Shown piece after piece: positions 35,423-43,923 of a stretch of DNA of 64,000 bases. The stretch lies in NCBI RefSeq assembly GCF_003751625.1, contig NZ_RJUL01000006.1, positions 124,001-188,000 on the forward strand, in the 5' to 3' direction. The notes under the pieces are model-generated. The model saw only the letters and a program-made list of their open reading frames with translations. It was not told the origin of the DNA and searched no databases. The position numbers and the translations under genes were made by a program. The number at the start of each line of letters is the position of its first letter. Position 1 is the first letter of the stretch. The stretch is from Gallaecimonas pentaromativorans (GTDB taxonomy: Bacteria; Pseudomonadota; Gammaproteobacteria; Enterobacterales; Gallaecimonadaceae).

Positions 35423-35863
35423 CTAGCCTTTATTATTTTCACTTAGAACCCGCGTTAGCTTGTCGATATTTTGCTCGTTGGCAGCTCCCGCCATTTGCTT
35501 GATGGCCTGCGCCGTTTTTGCGTCATCAAAGACTTGCTCCCAGGTTAATAGGGTTGCTTCACCTTCAGCAGCCAGGTGGATGGTGAGAATAAAATTCGGT
35601 GGGCAGTCATGGTGGATCACTATCTTGGTGCCGGGCACCAGTTCTTCAAAGACACTGTGGTTCTGATAATCGACTCCGTCCGGACCGTGCATGACAAAAC
35701 GCCAGCGCCCGCCGACGGTAAAGTCGAATACCTCAAAAGTATTGGAAAAACCTTCCGGTCCCCACCACTTGGCCAACAAATCGGCTTTAGCAAAAGCACC
35801 GTAAACCTGTTCAGGCGAGAAAGGCAGTGTTCTTGACGTGCGTAATGTCCGCTCTTCACTCAT
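35423..35863 (-). CDS. SRPBCC/AHSA1-like domain protein
   Basis: The product is 146 residues with the AHSA1 pattern (LPFSPEQVYGAFAKADLLAKWWGP near the N-terminus and GGRWRFVMHGPDG in the middle). Such proteins bind hydrophobic ligands or regulate other proteins. The closing IDKLTRVLSE is usual. The ligand is unknown. Confidence 0.87.
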   Translation of the reverse strand: MSEERTLRTSRTLPFSPEQVYGAFAKADLLAKWWGPEGFSNTFEVFDFTVGGRWRFVMHGPDGVDYQNHSVFEELVPGTKIVIHHDCPPNFILTIHLAAEGEATLLTWEQVFDDAKTAQAIKQMAGAANEQNIDKLTRVLSENNKG

Positions 35864-36082
35864 GATTGATTCCCCAGCTCTCTGTTTTCTGTTAAGACAC
35901 GGGCATTAAAAGTGATGTCCTCTATTTAAAAAATCGAGATCTATTCGGATTGATTAAAAGCCAAAATAACGATGCCGCCATTTTCACTCAGGCCATAAGC
36001 ACTCTTGAGCGTCGCCTACCTGGCGCTTAAAGCCCCGTGCTATAATGGCGCCGCCTCACTATATTTAAAGCGGTGCTTTTTT

Positions 36083-37330
36083 ATGCGTTTTTCTACCCTT
36101 GGCCTTCACCCGGATTTATTGGCTGTTCTCGATACCCTGGGTTATCAAACACCAACGCCTATTCAACAAGCGGCGATCCCCCAGGTGCTGGCGGGTTCTG
36201 ATGTGATGGCGGGGGCGCAGACCGGCACCGGTAAAACGGCCGCTTTTGCCTTGCCGTTGCTCCAGCGCCACCTGGCTCGGGAAACGTCTGAAAAAGCCAT
36301 CCGCGTGTTGGTGCTGACCCCAACGCGTGAGCTGGCGCAGCAGGTACACCAAAGCTTTGAGAAATACAGCCAGGGTCTCGGCATCCGCTCAGTGGTGGCT
36401 TATGGTGGGGCCAGTATCAACCCGCAGCTCGATGCGTTAAACAAAGGCTGTGACATACTGGTGGCAACACCGGGCCGGTTACTGGAACTCGCCATCAAGG
36501 GGCTTATCGACTTAAGCAGGGTAGAGACCCTGGTGCTCGATGAAGCCGACCGCATGCTGGACATGGGTTTTATCACCGACATCAACCGCATCCTAAAGCG
36601 CCTGCCCGAGACGCGCCAAACCTTGTTCTTCTCCGCCACCTTTAACGATGAAGTGTTCGCCTTAAGTAAAACGATTTTAAGGCAGCCCAAACTCATTGAA
36701 GTGGCCGAGCGTAATGCCACGGCGGCAAAAATCGAACAGCGCTTTTATGAAGTCGACAACAAACGCAAAGCGGCGTTGGTGGCCTACCTTATCGGCTCAA
36801 AAAATTGGCAACAGGTGCTTATTTTCACTCGCACCAAGCAAGCGGTGGATGAGCTGGCCAGAGAGCTCGTAAAAGACGGTATCAGCGCGGCAGCGGTGCA
36901 CGGCGATAAATCCCAAGGCGCCCGCGATCGCGGTTTGGAAGAGTTTAAAAACGGTAAAGTGCGCGCCCTGGTTGCCACCGATGTCGCCGCGCGCGGCTTG
37001 GACATCGCGCAGCTGCAATGCGTTGTCAATTATGAGCTGCCTTACAATGCCGAAGACTATATTCACCGTATCGGCCGAACCGGCCGCGCAGGTCAGGCCG
37101 GCTTGGCAGTTTCTCTGGTCTCAAACAAAGAGAAATACCTCCTCAAAGACGTGGAAAAACTCACCGGCGAGCACTTTAACCTGCAATGGATAGAAGGTTT
37201 TGAGCCCGACCTGCTGGCCCAAGAAGAAGTCAGCAACCCCAAGGGGAAAGCCTCCAAGAAAACTCTGCGCGCCAAAGCCCTTGGGCAAAGCAGTAATAAA
37301 ACGAACGCCGGAAAACCGCGCCGTCGCTAG
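36083..37330 (+). CDS. rhlE: DEAD-box RNA helicase RhlE
   Basis: The product is 415 residues with all core motifs: Q-motif (TPTPIQQAAIP), GAQTGTGKTAAF, PTRELAQQV, DEAD in LDEADRMLDMG, SAT, RGLDI and HRIGRTGR. A basic C-terminal tail is as in RhlE, an ATP-dependent helicase in RNA turnover and ribosome assembly. I start at the ATG at 36083; the frame to 36005 is not needed. It is the last clearly chromosomal gene before the mobile-element cluster. Confidence 0.95.
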   Translation: MRFSTLGLHPDLLAVLDTLGYQTPTPIQQAAIPQVLAGSDVMAGAQTGTGKTAAFALPLLQRHLARETSEKAIRVLVLTPTRELAQQVHQSFEKYSQGLGIRSVVAYGGASINPQLDALNKGCDILVATPGRLLELAIKGLIDLSRVETLVLDEADRMLDMGFITDINRILKRLPETRQTLFFSATFNDEVFALSKTILRQPKLIEVAERNATAAKIEQRFYEVDNKRKAALVAYLIGSKNWQQVLIFTRTKQAVDELARELVKDGISAAAVHGDKSQGARDRGLEEFKNGKVRALVATDVAARGLDIAQLQCVVNYELPYNAEDYIHRIGRTGRAGQAGLAVSLVSNKEKYLLKDVEKLTGEHFNLQWIEGFEPDLLAQEEVSNPKGKASKKTLRAKALGQSSNKTNAGKPRRR

Positions 37331-37434
37331 GTGTTAGATGAATGTCCAGCGCCTCGGGCACTTCCGAGGGCTTAGGTGCGGTTCATGGCTCTACAGCACG
37401 GCTTTTTTCTTGAGCTTCAGGCTGTACTGCTGAG

Positions 37435-37460
37435 TACTCAGAAGATGGATGTCCTTTATT
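37435..37460 (+). repeat. Relic of the RAYT element's right end
   Basis: 26 bp identical to 1832-1857 and 40299-40324. It lies directly after the attC-like core of the gene at 37475-37831. Confidence 0.7.
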
Positions 37461-37474
37461 TCTTTCGTTAGGTT

Positions 37475-37831
37475 TCACCCGCAGAAGCGCCCCTCATGGG
37501 TAACCATAAAGCCGGGATCATACACAGTAAACTTGATGCATGAGCCGTCTGGCACGACGTTGCCAGTGGGCTGTATCCGTTGCCAGCCAGGACTAGATAG
37601 CTTAATTGTGAGCCCGAACACTTCACACGAGTACGCGTAACCGTGGCTGCTTCTGAAGGAAAACGTGTCCCCAGAATGGCTTGTCAGGGTGTAATCAGTC
37701 GGATCATTTGCGTTAAGCTTACCTAGTACGGCTTTGCACACTCCGCTCTTCTCGGTCTCCGTTAGATTGTCTGCGAATGCAGGACAAACACTCATGACCG
37801 TCAAAACCGCCATCACCAGAGAAATCTTCAT
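37475..37831 (-). CDS. Secreted small protein, probable stray integron-cassette gene
   Basis: The product is 118 residues with a signal peptide (MKISLVMAVLTVMSVCPAFA) and a cysteine-containing mature part (NLTETEKSGVCKAVLGKL ... DGSCIKFTVYDPGFM). The stop TGA is followed at once by ACCTAAC, an attC-type core, and then by a RAYT-end relic. The gene therefore looks like a cassette stranded outside the arrays. The long upstream frame to 38104 runs through IS sequence and is rejected. No family is recognised. Confidence 0.6.
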   Translation of the reverse strand: MKISLVMAVLTVMSVCPAFADNLTETEKSGVCKAVLGKLNANDPTDYTLTSHSGDTFSFRSSHGYAYSCEVFGLTIKLSSPGWQRIQPTGNVVPDGSCIKFTVYDPGFMVTHEGRFCG

Positions 37832-37912
37832 TTCACGAACTCCTTGCGTGTGAACACGTTTCCATCCTGAGGAGAGTAAAAAGAGTAAAAACATAAAAGA
37901 AAAAAGTAAAAA

Positions 37913-37951
37913 GGACATATATGGACGCCCCGTATTTTGCAACTGTCGATG
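37913..37951 (+). repeat. Left copy of a 39-bp perfect inverted repeat
   Basis: It starts GGACATATATGGACGCCCCG and is the exact reverse complement of 40092-40130. The following 37941-37987 resembles the RAYT right end, so this may be a short non-autonomous relative of the element. Confidence 0.75.
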
Positions 37952-38069
37952 CAATACGAGAACTGGACTTGGGTCACTCAGAAGATGGGTGATGTGATGG
38001 ACGCCCCTCCGTTCGGCGTCAAAGCGCCACAATGAGGATGTAAGCCACTCATCTGAAGGAGCGTCCATC

Positions 38070-38396
38070 ATGAATACTAGGATCGCAGGTATCGATTTAG
38101 CCAAAACAACCTTTCAACTTTGCGTGCTTGATAAAGCAAAAGTCCTATACAACCGCCCGGTCAAACGCGCTTTGCTGTTAGATCTTATCAGGCAGCTACC
38201 GCCTGATACCCTCATCGCTATGGAAGCCTGTGCCACCGCACATTGTCCCCTGTGCTTCGCTCGTTACTGCGCAGCTGCCTGAGTGAATTACTGGCTCTTG
38301 ATGGCAAGATAGCAGCACTTGAACAGCAACTCCGTGAGCTCTGTAAGGCCTTACCGGCCTACCAGGCCCTGCTCACTGTACCGGGCAGGGCGCGAG
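38070..38396 (+). pseudogene. 5' part of an IS1111/IS110-family transposase gene, with an internal deletion
   Basis: The first 58 codons encode the DEDD-type N-terminus (MNTRIAGIDLAKTTFQLCV with D8, and MEACATAH with E52). Then the frame breaks: an out-of-frame part resumes as SELLALDGKIAALEQQL and ALLTVPGR near 38290-38390. A middle segment has been lost. The copy is inactive. Confidence 0.8.
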
Positions 38397-39580
38397 CATA
38401 CTTTGTTAAATCCATTAACCAAAGAAGAGCTCGGCGCGGAAACGGTCATCCATTAAGGCACGCAGGCGTTTGCGCCGTTTACTGATGGTTGCGGGGTGCT
38501 GTTGCACCAAGTTCAGCACGATACGCCGTAATACCGCAAAGCACTGCGCACTTTCCCAATCCCCTATACCGCTCGCATCTTCTTTAAACACCACATCCAG
38601 CACCCAATGCTGGCCATTTTCTATGCCCCAGTGTTGTCGCACCGCTTTCAACGCTAATTCCGGCTCGATGTCCAGAGAGCTCAGGTAGTAGTGGGTATCC
38701 GTCGTGGTTCTGGTCTTGACCTTGCGTTCCCGCTCCACTGCGATGAGTGACTTCACCGATGGCCACTGTGTTTTGAACAGGGGCTCTTTCGGCACCGGTA
38801 TCTGGAACACTTGGCGCCGTTCCTGCCGCCCATGTTGCCGCGCTTCGGTGTGGTGGGTGGCAACACCGGCGCCATCATTGGCCCAGTGCGGTGCAAAGGC
38901 ATCGGTGATGGCTTGCTGTAAGGTCGGCTGATTGCCTTTGACCTGCACCACATAGTCGCCTTTACGCGCGCGGATGGTTTTGAGGGTCTCGGTCTGACAA
39001 TGCAACGCATCCAAGGTGACGATGCTGTCTTTGAGGTTAAGCATCTCCAGCACGGTTCGGGCGGTGGCCAGTTCATGCCCCTTACCCAGGCTGGCTTGTC
39101 CAAACAGGACCAGGCCTTGTTCGGTGTCATAAGCGGTCACCATGTGCAGAGCGTCGGTACGGCGGGCACTGCGCAGGGTCTTACCGTCAATGGCAAGCAG
39201 TGGGCGCTCGGTTTGCTCGCGCACCTGATTGACCCAGCTAAACAGCGCCAGCATCACGGTCTCGATATGCACCGCTTTGACAATACGGGCAATGGAATGA
39301 CGGGTAGGAATACCGTGTTCAAAACGCCGGTATTGCCGTAGCCAGTCCAGCTTGTGATGGCCAAATTCCTCGATGTCGGCCCAGCCTTCCATGCCACAGC
39401 TCAGGGCCGCGAGCACCAAGAACAGAATGTCAGCGAGTTCATGCTGACGGTTGATGGAGGAGCGCGGGTCGTCAATGAGGTCAAGATGGTCAAGTAGGGT
39501 CATAAGCGGCGAGAGTGGAGGAATGATGGGGGATCAGATCATAGACGCTGCGCTTAGTTCCAGACTTTTTACAAAGTATG
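38397..39580 (-). mobile_element. Complete ISAs1-family insertion sequence (1184 bp)
   Basis: The ends are inverted repeats, CATACTTTGTTAAA at 38397 and TTTACAAAGTATG at 39568-39580. The length and the single transposase gene fit the ISAs1 family. It is inserted in the IS110 transposase. No clear target-site duplication is seen. Confidence 0.85.
38415..39503 (-). CDS. ISAs1-family transposase
   Basis: The product is 362 residues, the full family length, with the DDE-domain landmarks LLAIDGKTLRSARR (first D), DALHCQ (second D) and the HWGIENGQHWVLDVVF block near the end (E). The N-terminal DDPRSS....HELADILFLVLAA is typical. It is intact with no frameshift, so the element may be active. Confidence 0.93.
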   Translation of the reverse strand: MTLLDHLDLIDDPRSSINRQHELADILFLVLAALSCGMEGWADIEEFGHHKLDWLRQYRRFEHGIPTRHSIARIVKAVHIETVMLALFSWVNQVREQTERPLLAIDGKTLRSARRTDALHMVTAYDTEQGLVLFGQASLGKGHELATARTVLEMLNLKDSIVTLDALHCQTETLKTIRARKGDYVVQVKGNQPTLQQAITDAFAPHWANDGAGVATHHTEARQHGRQERRQVFQIPVPKEPLFKTQWPSVKSLIAVERERKVKTRTTTDTHYYLSSLDIEPELALKAVRQHWGIENGQHWVLDVVFKEDASGIGDWESAQCFAVLRRIVLNLVQQHPATISKRRKRLRALMDDRFRAELFFG

Positions 39581-39874
39581 ATCCCGCCCTGGGTGCCACG
39601 CCAACACAGTTCCGGCGGTAAGTCTGTGCTGATGGGTATCACTAAAAATGGTGGCCGCGAACTGCGCACGCTGCTTATTCACGGGGCCCGCGCTATTTTA
39701 CGATTTGCTCAGCGTCGCCATGATGCCCTGGGCCACTGGCTACGCGGTTTAATCGAGCGCCGCGGCAAACACAAGGCGGTGGTCGCCCTGGCCAACAAAC
39801 TGGCCCGAATAGGTTGGAAGGTGCTGCGTGATGAAACCCCTTTTATTGCCGGTAAAAGCAACCTGGCAGCATAA
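39581..39874 (+). pseudogene. 3' part of the IS1111/IS110 transposase gene
   Basis: The frame encodes the Transposase_20 C-terminus: VPRQHSSGGKSVLMGITKNG and LIHGARAILRFAQRRHDALG, ending KSNLAA. It is separated from its N-terminus by the ISAs1 element. Confidence 0.8.
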
Positions 39875-40091
39875 AGGAAGACGGCACAGACAAGACGATT
39901 GCAAGACCCTCACCCGTTGAGTTTGCAACACCTGATGATAAACGGTTAACCGGTTTCGCCAGAGCCTGATAAAGGACCAGAGCCTAAAAGGCCGAATGGG
40001 TGTAAAGGCGGCGGAATTCGGAACACATCAAGGCGCAGTGCCAATCCTTGGCGCTATAACGACGCCGGATATATGTCCGCAAACCGCTTCT

Positions 40092-40130
40092 CATCGACAG
40101 TTGCAAAATACGGGGCGTCCATATATGTCC
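40092..40130 (-). repeat. Right copy of the 39-bp perfect inverted repeat
   Basis: Exact reverse complement of 37913-37951. The two copies flank the IS110/ISAs1 cluster. Confidence 0.75.
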
Positions 40131-40149
40131 TTTATTTTGCACAGCCCCG

Positions 40150-40324
40150 CGCTCACAGACCTTCGGCCCCCGCTGACAATCTCGCTCGCCTCTAATTTGC
40201 GTTTTTAACGATAAAACGCGGTATCAGCGTGTAAAAAACACCTTTTAAGGCTGATTAATACTGCACTGTCGATGCAATGCGAGAACTGGACCTTGGGTTA
40301 CTCAGAAGATGGATGTCCTTTATT
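40150..40324 (+). repeat. Right-end remnant of a RAYT element
   Basis: About 85% identical by eye to 1690-1857, ending in the same 26-bp sequence. No transposase part is left. It abuts the truncated IS3 gene. Confidence 0.75.
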
Positions 40325-41093
40325 TTTATCTGCCCGAGCTTTGGAAGACCAACGCCTCCTGGGACAGATCAAACAATGTTGGCTAGAAAGCGGGGGCGTC
40401 TATGGTTATCGCAAGATCCGGGATGACCTGCGCGAGATGGGCGAGACCTGTGGTAAACACCGGGTAGCGCGATTAATGCGTCATGAAGGTTTACGTTCAC
40501 AAACCGGTTATCGTCGCCGTCCCGGTCATTATGGTGGCCGGCCAACAGTGGTTGCACCGAATCATCTTGAACGCCAGTTCGATGTGACTGAGCCAAATAA
40601 GGTTTGGGTAACGGACATCACCTATATCCGAACCCATGAAGGCTGGCTCTATCTGGCTGCGGTATTGGATTTGTTCTCACGACAAGTCATTGGATGGTCA
40701 ATGGGGCCCCGGATCGATCGAGAGCTGGCCATCAGCGCGTTACTGATGGCGGTGTGGCGACGGCGGCCCGAGCAGGAAGTGCTGGTTCATTCCGACCAAG
40801 GTAGCCAGTTTAGCAGCTATGACTGGCAGGATTTTTTGCGGGAGCACCGGCTCAAGGGCAGCATGAGCAGACGCGGCAATTGTCATGACAACGCAGTGGC
40901 AGAGAGTTTCTTCCAGCTCCTAAAACGCGAGCGGATCCGACGTAAAACCTATACGGATCGCGAGGAGGCCCGACAGGATGTATTCAATTACATTGAAATG
41001 TTTTACAACCCCAAGCGTCGGCATAGTTTCAACAATGGACTATCGCCAGTAGAGTGTGAAAAGCAATATTTCGAACGGCTCAAAAGTGTCTAA
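40325..41093 (+). pseudogene. IS3-family transposase OrfB, N-terminally truncated
   Basis: About 256 residues of the rve-type integrase are left, including VWVTDITYIRTHEGWLYLA (first D), HSDQGSQFSSYDWQ (second D) and the NAVAESFF glutamate. It also has the N-terminal helix QCWLESGGVYGYRKIRDDLR. The open frame extends to 40272 only by reading through the RAYT remnant. OrfA is missing, so the element is not autonomous. Confidence 0.85.
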
Positions 41094-41111
41094 AGAAGCC
41101 GGGGCGATTCA
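40325..41111 (+). mobile_element. 5'-truncated IS3-family element
   Basis: Only the orfB part and the right end remain. The right terminal repeat lies at 41087-41111 (TGTCTAAAGAAGCCGGGGCG...). The left end and orfA were lost where the RAYT remnant joins. The insertion lies in the last cassette gene of array 2. Confidence 0.8.
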
Positions 41112-41301
41112 ATACTAGATTACTAAGGGCTGCCAGCTCTTGAGTTGTGAAGATTCCTGCATATAAGGCTTTGACCGCCTCTGCCATTGGCTCGGTAATG
41201 TTATTGATCACACTTGTGGCGATGACTAGATCACCTTTTTCTTCGGATCTATTGAGCGCATCGGCTAGCGCATCTTTGATGCTTCTCGTGGCGTCTGACA
41301 T
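41080..41301 (-). pseudogene. Array 2 cassette gene with its 3' end replaced by IS3 sequence
   Basis: From the ATG at 41301 the frame gives MSDATRSIKDALADALNRSE ... AALSNLV, then enters the IS3 terminus and ends at 41080 (LNRPGFFRHF comes from the IS). The native part is about 62 residues of unknown function. Its own attC is lost. Confidence 0.65.
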
Positions 41302-41307
41302 GACAAC

Positions 41308-41355
41308 CTCTAACGCCGCCAACACGCGCTTGTCGCGTGCTTGGCATTGTTAGGT
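41308..41355 (-). other. Short attC-like site (48 bp)
   Basis: Cores are CTCTAAC (41308-41314) and GTTAGGT (41349-41355). A single stem of GCCAACACGCG/CGCGTGCTTGGC with a short loop lies between them. It is shorter than the usual 57-bp minimum. Confidence 0.7.
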
Positions 41356-42111
41356 TCTCGGATAAGGAATTCGAATTTCATCAAGAGTGCCGTCAGAGTT
41401 TATAAAATCAAAATGAGCGCCGCGAAATGGTGAATGTATTCCCTCTTCTTGAAATCCACCTTCAATGAATACTCCAACCAATTCAAAAATCCCATCTCGT
41501 ACAACAAGCATTGGAGAGCCAGAAAGCCCGCCAAAACTTTCTATTTTTTCTATGCCAGGCTCGAAAGAAGTGCTCGTTCTTTCAAGAGTTTCGTCTGACA
41601 TGAAAAATGCTCGATCATTGACCGTAGTCACAAAATCCATACATGGTAGCATTCGAGCTATAAAGGTTTTCCTATCTGTATGACGATGCTCACCGGGAAA
41701 GCCAACAAAAAACACCGTTTCTTGTACGGCCACTCTTGTATCAGGTGACGATCTGTACGTGAAAGCATCTTTCCCAATAGATTCCAATTCAAAACCTTCT
41801 GGTATTTTAACGACAGCAATATCCAAAAAAGAGCAACTGGATAACAATTTCCAATCAGAAATATCTACTGGCTGCGCACCATTCGGCGCCAGAATTAGGG
41901 GGATTCTTTCATCTCCGCAGGTTTCAACTTCCCTATAAACATGCTCGGCAGTTATGAGAAATAATCCATATTCAGACCTCACAAAAAAACAGGTTCCCCC
42001 GCATAACGATTCATCAGCCCCAAGATCATCTTTTTTGGGATAAATCATCAACGGTGCAATATAGGGTTGGACCTGTTCTGTGTTGTACTTTAGAGCATCT
42101 TCGATATTCAT
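41350..42111 (-). CDS. Trypsin-like serine protease, integron cassette gene
   Basis: The product is 253 residues with a complete chymotrypsin-like triad: H57 in FLITAEHVY, D97 in FLDIAVVKI and S197 in GGLSGSPML. No signal peptide is visible, so it is probably cytoplasmic. Trypsin-like modules without a signal occur in several bacterial conflict systems. I start at the ATG at 42111 (MNIEDALKYN); the frame reaches 42192 only across the attC. The stop overlaps the attC core at 41349-41355. Substrate and role are unknown. Confidence 0.75.
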   Translation of the reverse strand: MNIEDALKYNTEQVQPYIAPLMIYPKKDDLGADESLCGGTCFFVRSEYGLFLITAEHVYREVETCGDERIPLILAPNGAQPVDISDWKLLSSCSFLDIAVVKIPEGFELESIGKDAFTYRSSPDTRVAVQETVFFVGFPGEHRHTDRKTFIARMLPCMDFVTTVNDRAFFMSDETLERTSTSFEPGIEKIESFGGLSGSPMLVVRDGIFELVGVFIEGGFQEEGIHSPFRGAHFDFINSDGTLDEIRIPYPRT

Positions 42112-42117
42112 ATGTGA

Positions 42118-42205
42118 ACCTAACGCCCGCATTTGGGGCCGTAGTGAAGCGCAGCGGAACGGAGGTCCTAGCCCTGTAGGGGTGAACAACATGCGCTTGT
42201 TATGT
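42118..42205 (-). other. attC site (88 bp)
   Basis: Cores are ACCTAAC (42118-42124) and GTTATGT (42199-42205), with an imperfect inner palindrome. Confidence 0.75.
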
Positions 42206-42688
42206 TTTTATTTGCTCGAAGTACCACTTTGCTTGCTCCCATTCCATGTCTTGCTCCATGTGCCAATCAAAGGGCCGAGGATGCCTATGGTGGTCTACGA
42301 TGTACTGAAGGTGTTCGTGAGCAATATCTGGATCATAAACCCGCCAAACGAGACGGCGTGTTTTATTCCACGTTTCACGGATTAGAAACAAAGCATTGCC
42401 ACCTGCTTTTATTTCTTCATCTAATTTATCGCAGAAAGGATCAACGATATCTCGTTCTTCTTGGGAGGGCATTCCATTTTCAATCAGATCATCGAAATCG
42501 ATAATCACTGACAAGTGCCAGCTAAAAATCTTTTTAGGCTCAAAGTCCTTCAGGGCCGAATTCAATACTGCCACGCAGGGCAGCCCTTCTTCTTTCCATT
42601 CCAGAACGCCATATTCCTCTTCGGGGAGAACTACTCTAACTTCATTCTCTTTCAGCTCTTCCTTTTTCCCAAATAGCTTCTTTAGCAC
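42200..42688 (-). CDS. DUF695-like protein, integron cassette gene
   Basis: The product is 162 residues. The segment LPCVAVLNSALKDFEPKKIF followed by SWHLSVIIDFDDLIENGMPSQEE is close to the DUF695 pattern, a domain of unknown function in integrons and elsewhere. The start is a GTG at 42688 with GGGAGAG upstream; the longer frame to 42721 crosses the attC. Confidence 0.65.
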   Translation of the reverse strand: MLKKLFGKKEELKENEVRVVLPEEEYGVLEWKEEGLPCVAVLNSALKDFEPKKIFSWHLSVIIDFDDLIENGMPSQEERDIVDPFCDKLDEEIKAGGNALFLIRETWNKTRRLVWRVYDPDIAHEHLQYIVDHHRHPRPFDWHMEQDMEWEQAKWYFEQIKT

Positions 42689-42703
42689 GAAACTCTCCCT
42701 GAA

Positions 42704-42787
42704 ACATAACGCCGCCAGCACGCGCGACTTTGTAGTGAAGGCGAAGCCGGAACGAAAAAGCCGTCGCCGTGCCTGGCCTTGTTAACC
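42704..42787 (-). other. attC site (84 bp)
   Basis: Cores are ACATAAC (42704-42710) and GTTAACC (42781-42787). The next gene's stop lies in the second core. Confidence 0.7.
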
Positions 42788-42791
42788 ATTT

Positions 42792-43823
42792 CTACCAATC
42801 TGCAAACTCTGTAATGTTATCCAACCTTGTCACTGACACTGCCTGCCCAAGTGTATTTTGCCAGAATCTTTCACGTGTGCCTTGTTCGCCAGCCCCACTC
42901 CACTCGACTACTCTCAATGACTTTGATGTCAGATAGGGGCGCAACAAAACATTCAGGTGTGTATCAAGCCCTGAGTAACCAAACAGAATGATTTCCTTTG
43001 ACTCAAATAGAGCGAACTGCAAATAATCCCAGTATGTTGAGAGAACGTTTGATGCTGCTATAACTGAGGGCTTTCTTTTAATATGAGTTAAAACAATATG
43101 TTCGCTTGGCTCATCCCTATCAACTGTCAATTGATGGCGAGAGAGCTTTACTACATCTTCATAGTAATTGACAAATAATGGAGACCCATGCAGGTGCAGA
43201 TAATAACCAAATTTATTGCCATATTTTCGTTCGAGGGCGTCTGAAGAAAAACCTTGGCCTAACATCCCGTCAACCAAATAACCCCTATAGCCGTTAAATA
43301 CATCATTATCTATAAATGAGTTATATAGAAGCTTGTCGTAGTTTAAAGTTGCAACATGGGATCGCGTGGTCTTGATAAAGTCAACAAGGCCATCTTCGAA
43401 TCCTTTAGGCAATTCATTCTCGTAGTTATGCAATTCGGTCGCAACTTTATGAAGGTAAGTTGCAGTGACTTCTGGAAAGCTTAGCCCATCTTGAGTTAAC
43501 CAATGAACATCTCCCTCTCCAATATGTGAAAGAGCTTTACAGTAGGTAATCGCTTGGTGAAGAGTATCTAATTCATGTTCACCTACTGGGGCGCCTTGAC
43601 GGCCCAAACATCGTTCGACCAGCTGACGCTGAACGTCTGTTAAAAAGTTTGGACGATTCCAAATTTCAGCTAGGGCGCGATCTAAGGAAAAATGGGTATG
43701 ATCTAAAGCCATGCCGAGACCATTTCCAAATATTAATAGTTTCCTATCCATCGCTGATGCCTTTGGTTCAAATAATTTAGGGTAGCGCAATTTAAGTCGT
43801 TCAAGTGAGGGTGCCATGTCCAT
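42792..43823 (-). CDS. SIR2-like protein, integron cassette gene
   Basis: The product is 343 residues with the SIR2-fold landmarks in order: FGNGLGMALD (residues 32-41), TLNYDKLLYN (159-168), LHLHGSPLF (209-217) and ILFGYSGLDTHL (279-290). This is the SIR2_2-type layout used by several anti-phage proteins that destroy NAD+ on infection. Catalytic activity is inferred, not shown. The ATG at 43823 (or the M at residue 25) starts it. The gene fills one cassette, directly after the HEPN cassette. Confidence 0.8.
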   Translation of the reverse strand: MDMAPSLERLKLRYPKLFEPKASAMDRKLLIFGNGLGMALDHTHFSLDRALAEIWNRPNFLTDVQRQLVERCLGRQGAPVGEHELDTLHQAITYCKALSHIGEGDVHWLTQDGLSFPEVTATYLHKVATELHNYENELPKGFEDGLVDFIKTTRSHVATLNYDKLLYNSFIDNDVFNGYRGYLVDGMLGQGFSSDALERKYGNKFGYYLHLHGSPLFVNYYEDVVKLSRHQLTVDRDEPSEHIVLTHIKRKPSVIAASNVLSTYWDYLQFALFESKEIILFGYSGLDTHLNVLLRPYLTSKSLRVVEWSGAGEQGTRERFWQNTLGQAVSVTRLDNITEFADW

Positions 43824-43847
43824 CGTATTTCGCTAGCACTGATCGCT

Positions 43848-43922
43848 GGTTAACGCCTCAATAACCGTCGCAGCTTTGCTGCGTCCGGCGCCGTAGGCGC
43901 GAAGTTAATTGATTTGTTAGAG
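43848..43922 (-). other. attC site (75 bp)
   Basis: Cores are GGTTAAC (43848-43854) and GTTAGAG (43916-43922). The inner stem pairs GTCGCAGC with GCTGCG and GGCGCC with GGCGC. Confidence 0.7.
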
Positions 43923-43923
43923 G

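Larger units (their letters stand above)
37988..40091 (+). mobile_element. Broken IS1111/IS110-family element with a nested ISAs1 element
   Basis: The N-terminal and C-terminal parts of an IS110-type transposase flank the ISAs1 element at 38397-39580. The exact outer limits of the IS110 copy are not clear. It appears to be inserted into a RAYT-end relic whose motif breaks off at 37987. Confidence 0.7.

Noticed and set aside
37832-38104. Extension of the secreted-protein frame upstream to 38104
   Set aside because: It runs through IS and repeat sequence; the signal peptide starts at 37831.
40272-40330. IS3 transposase start at 40272
   Set aside because: The first residues come from the RAYT right-end remnant; the native N-terminus is missing.
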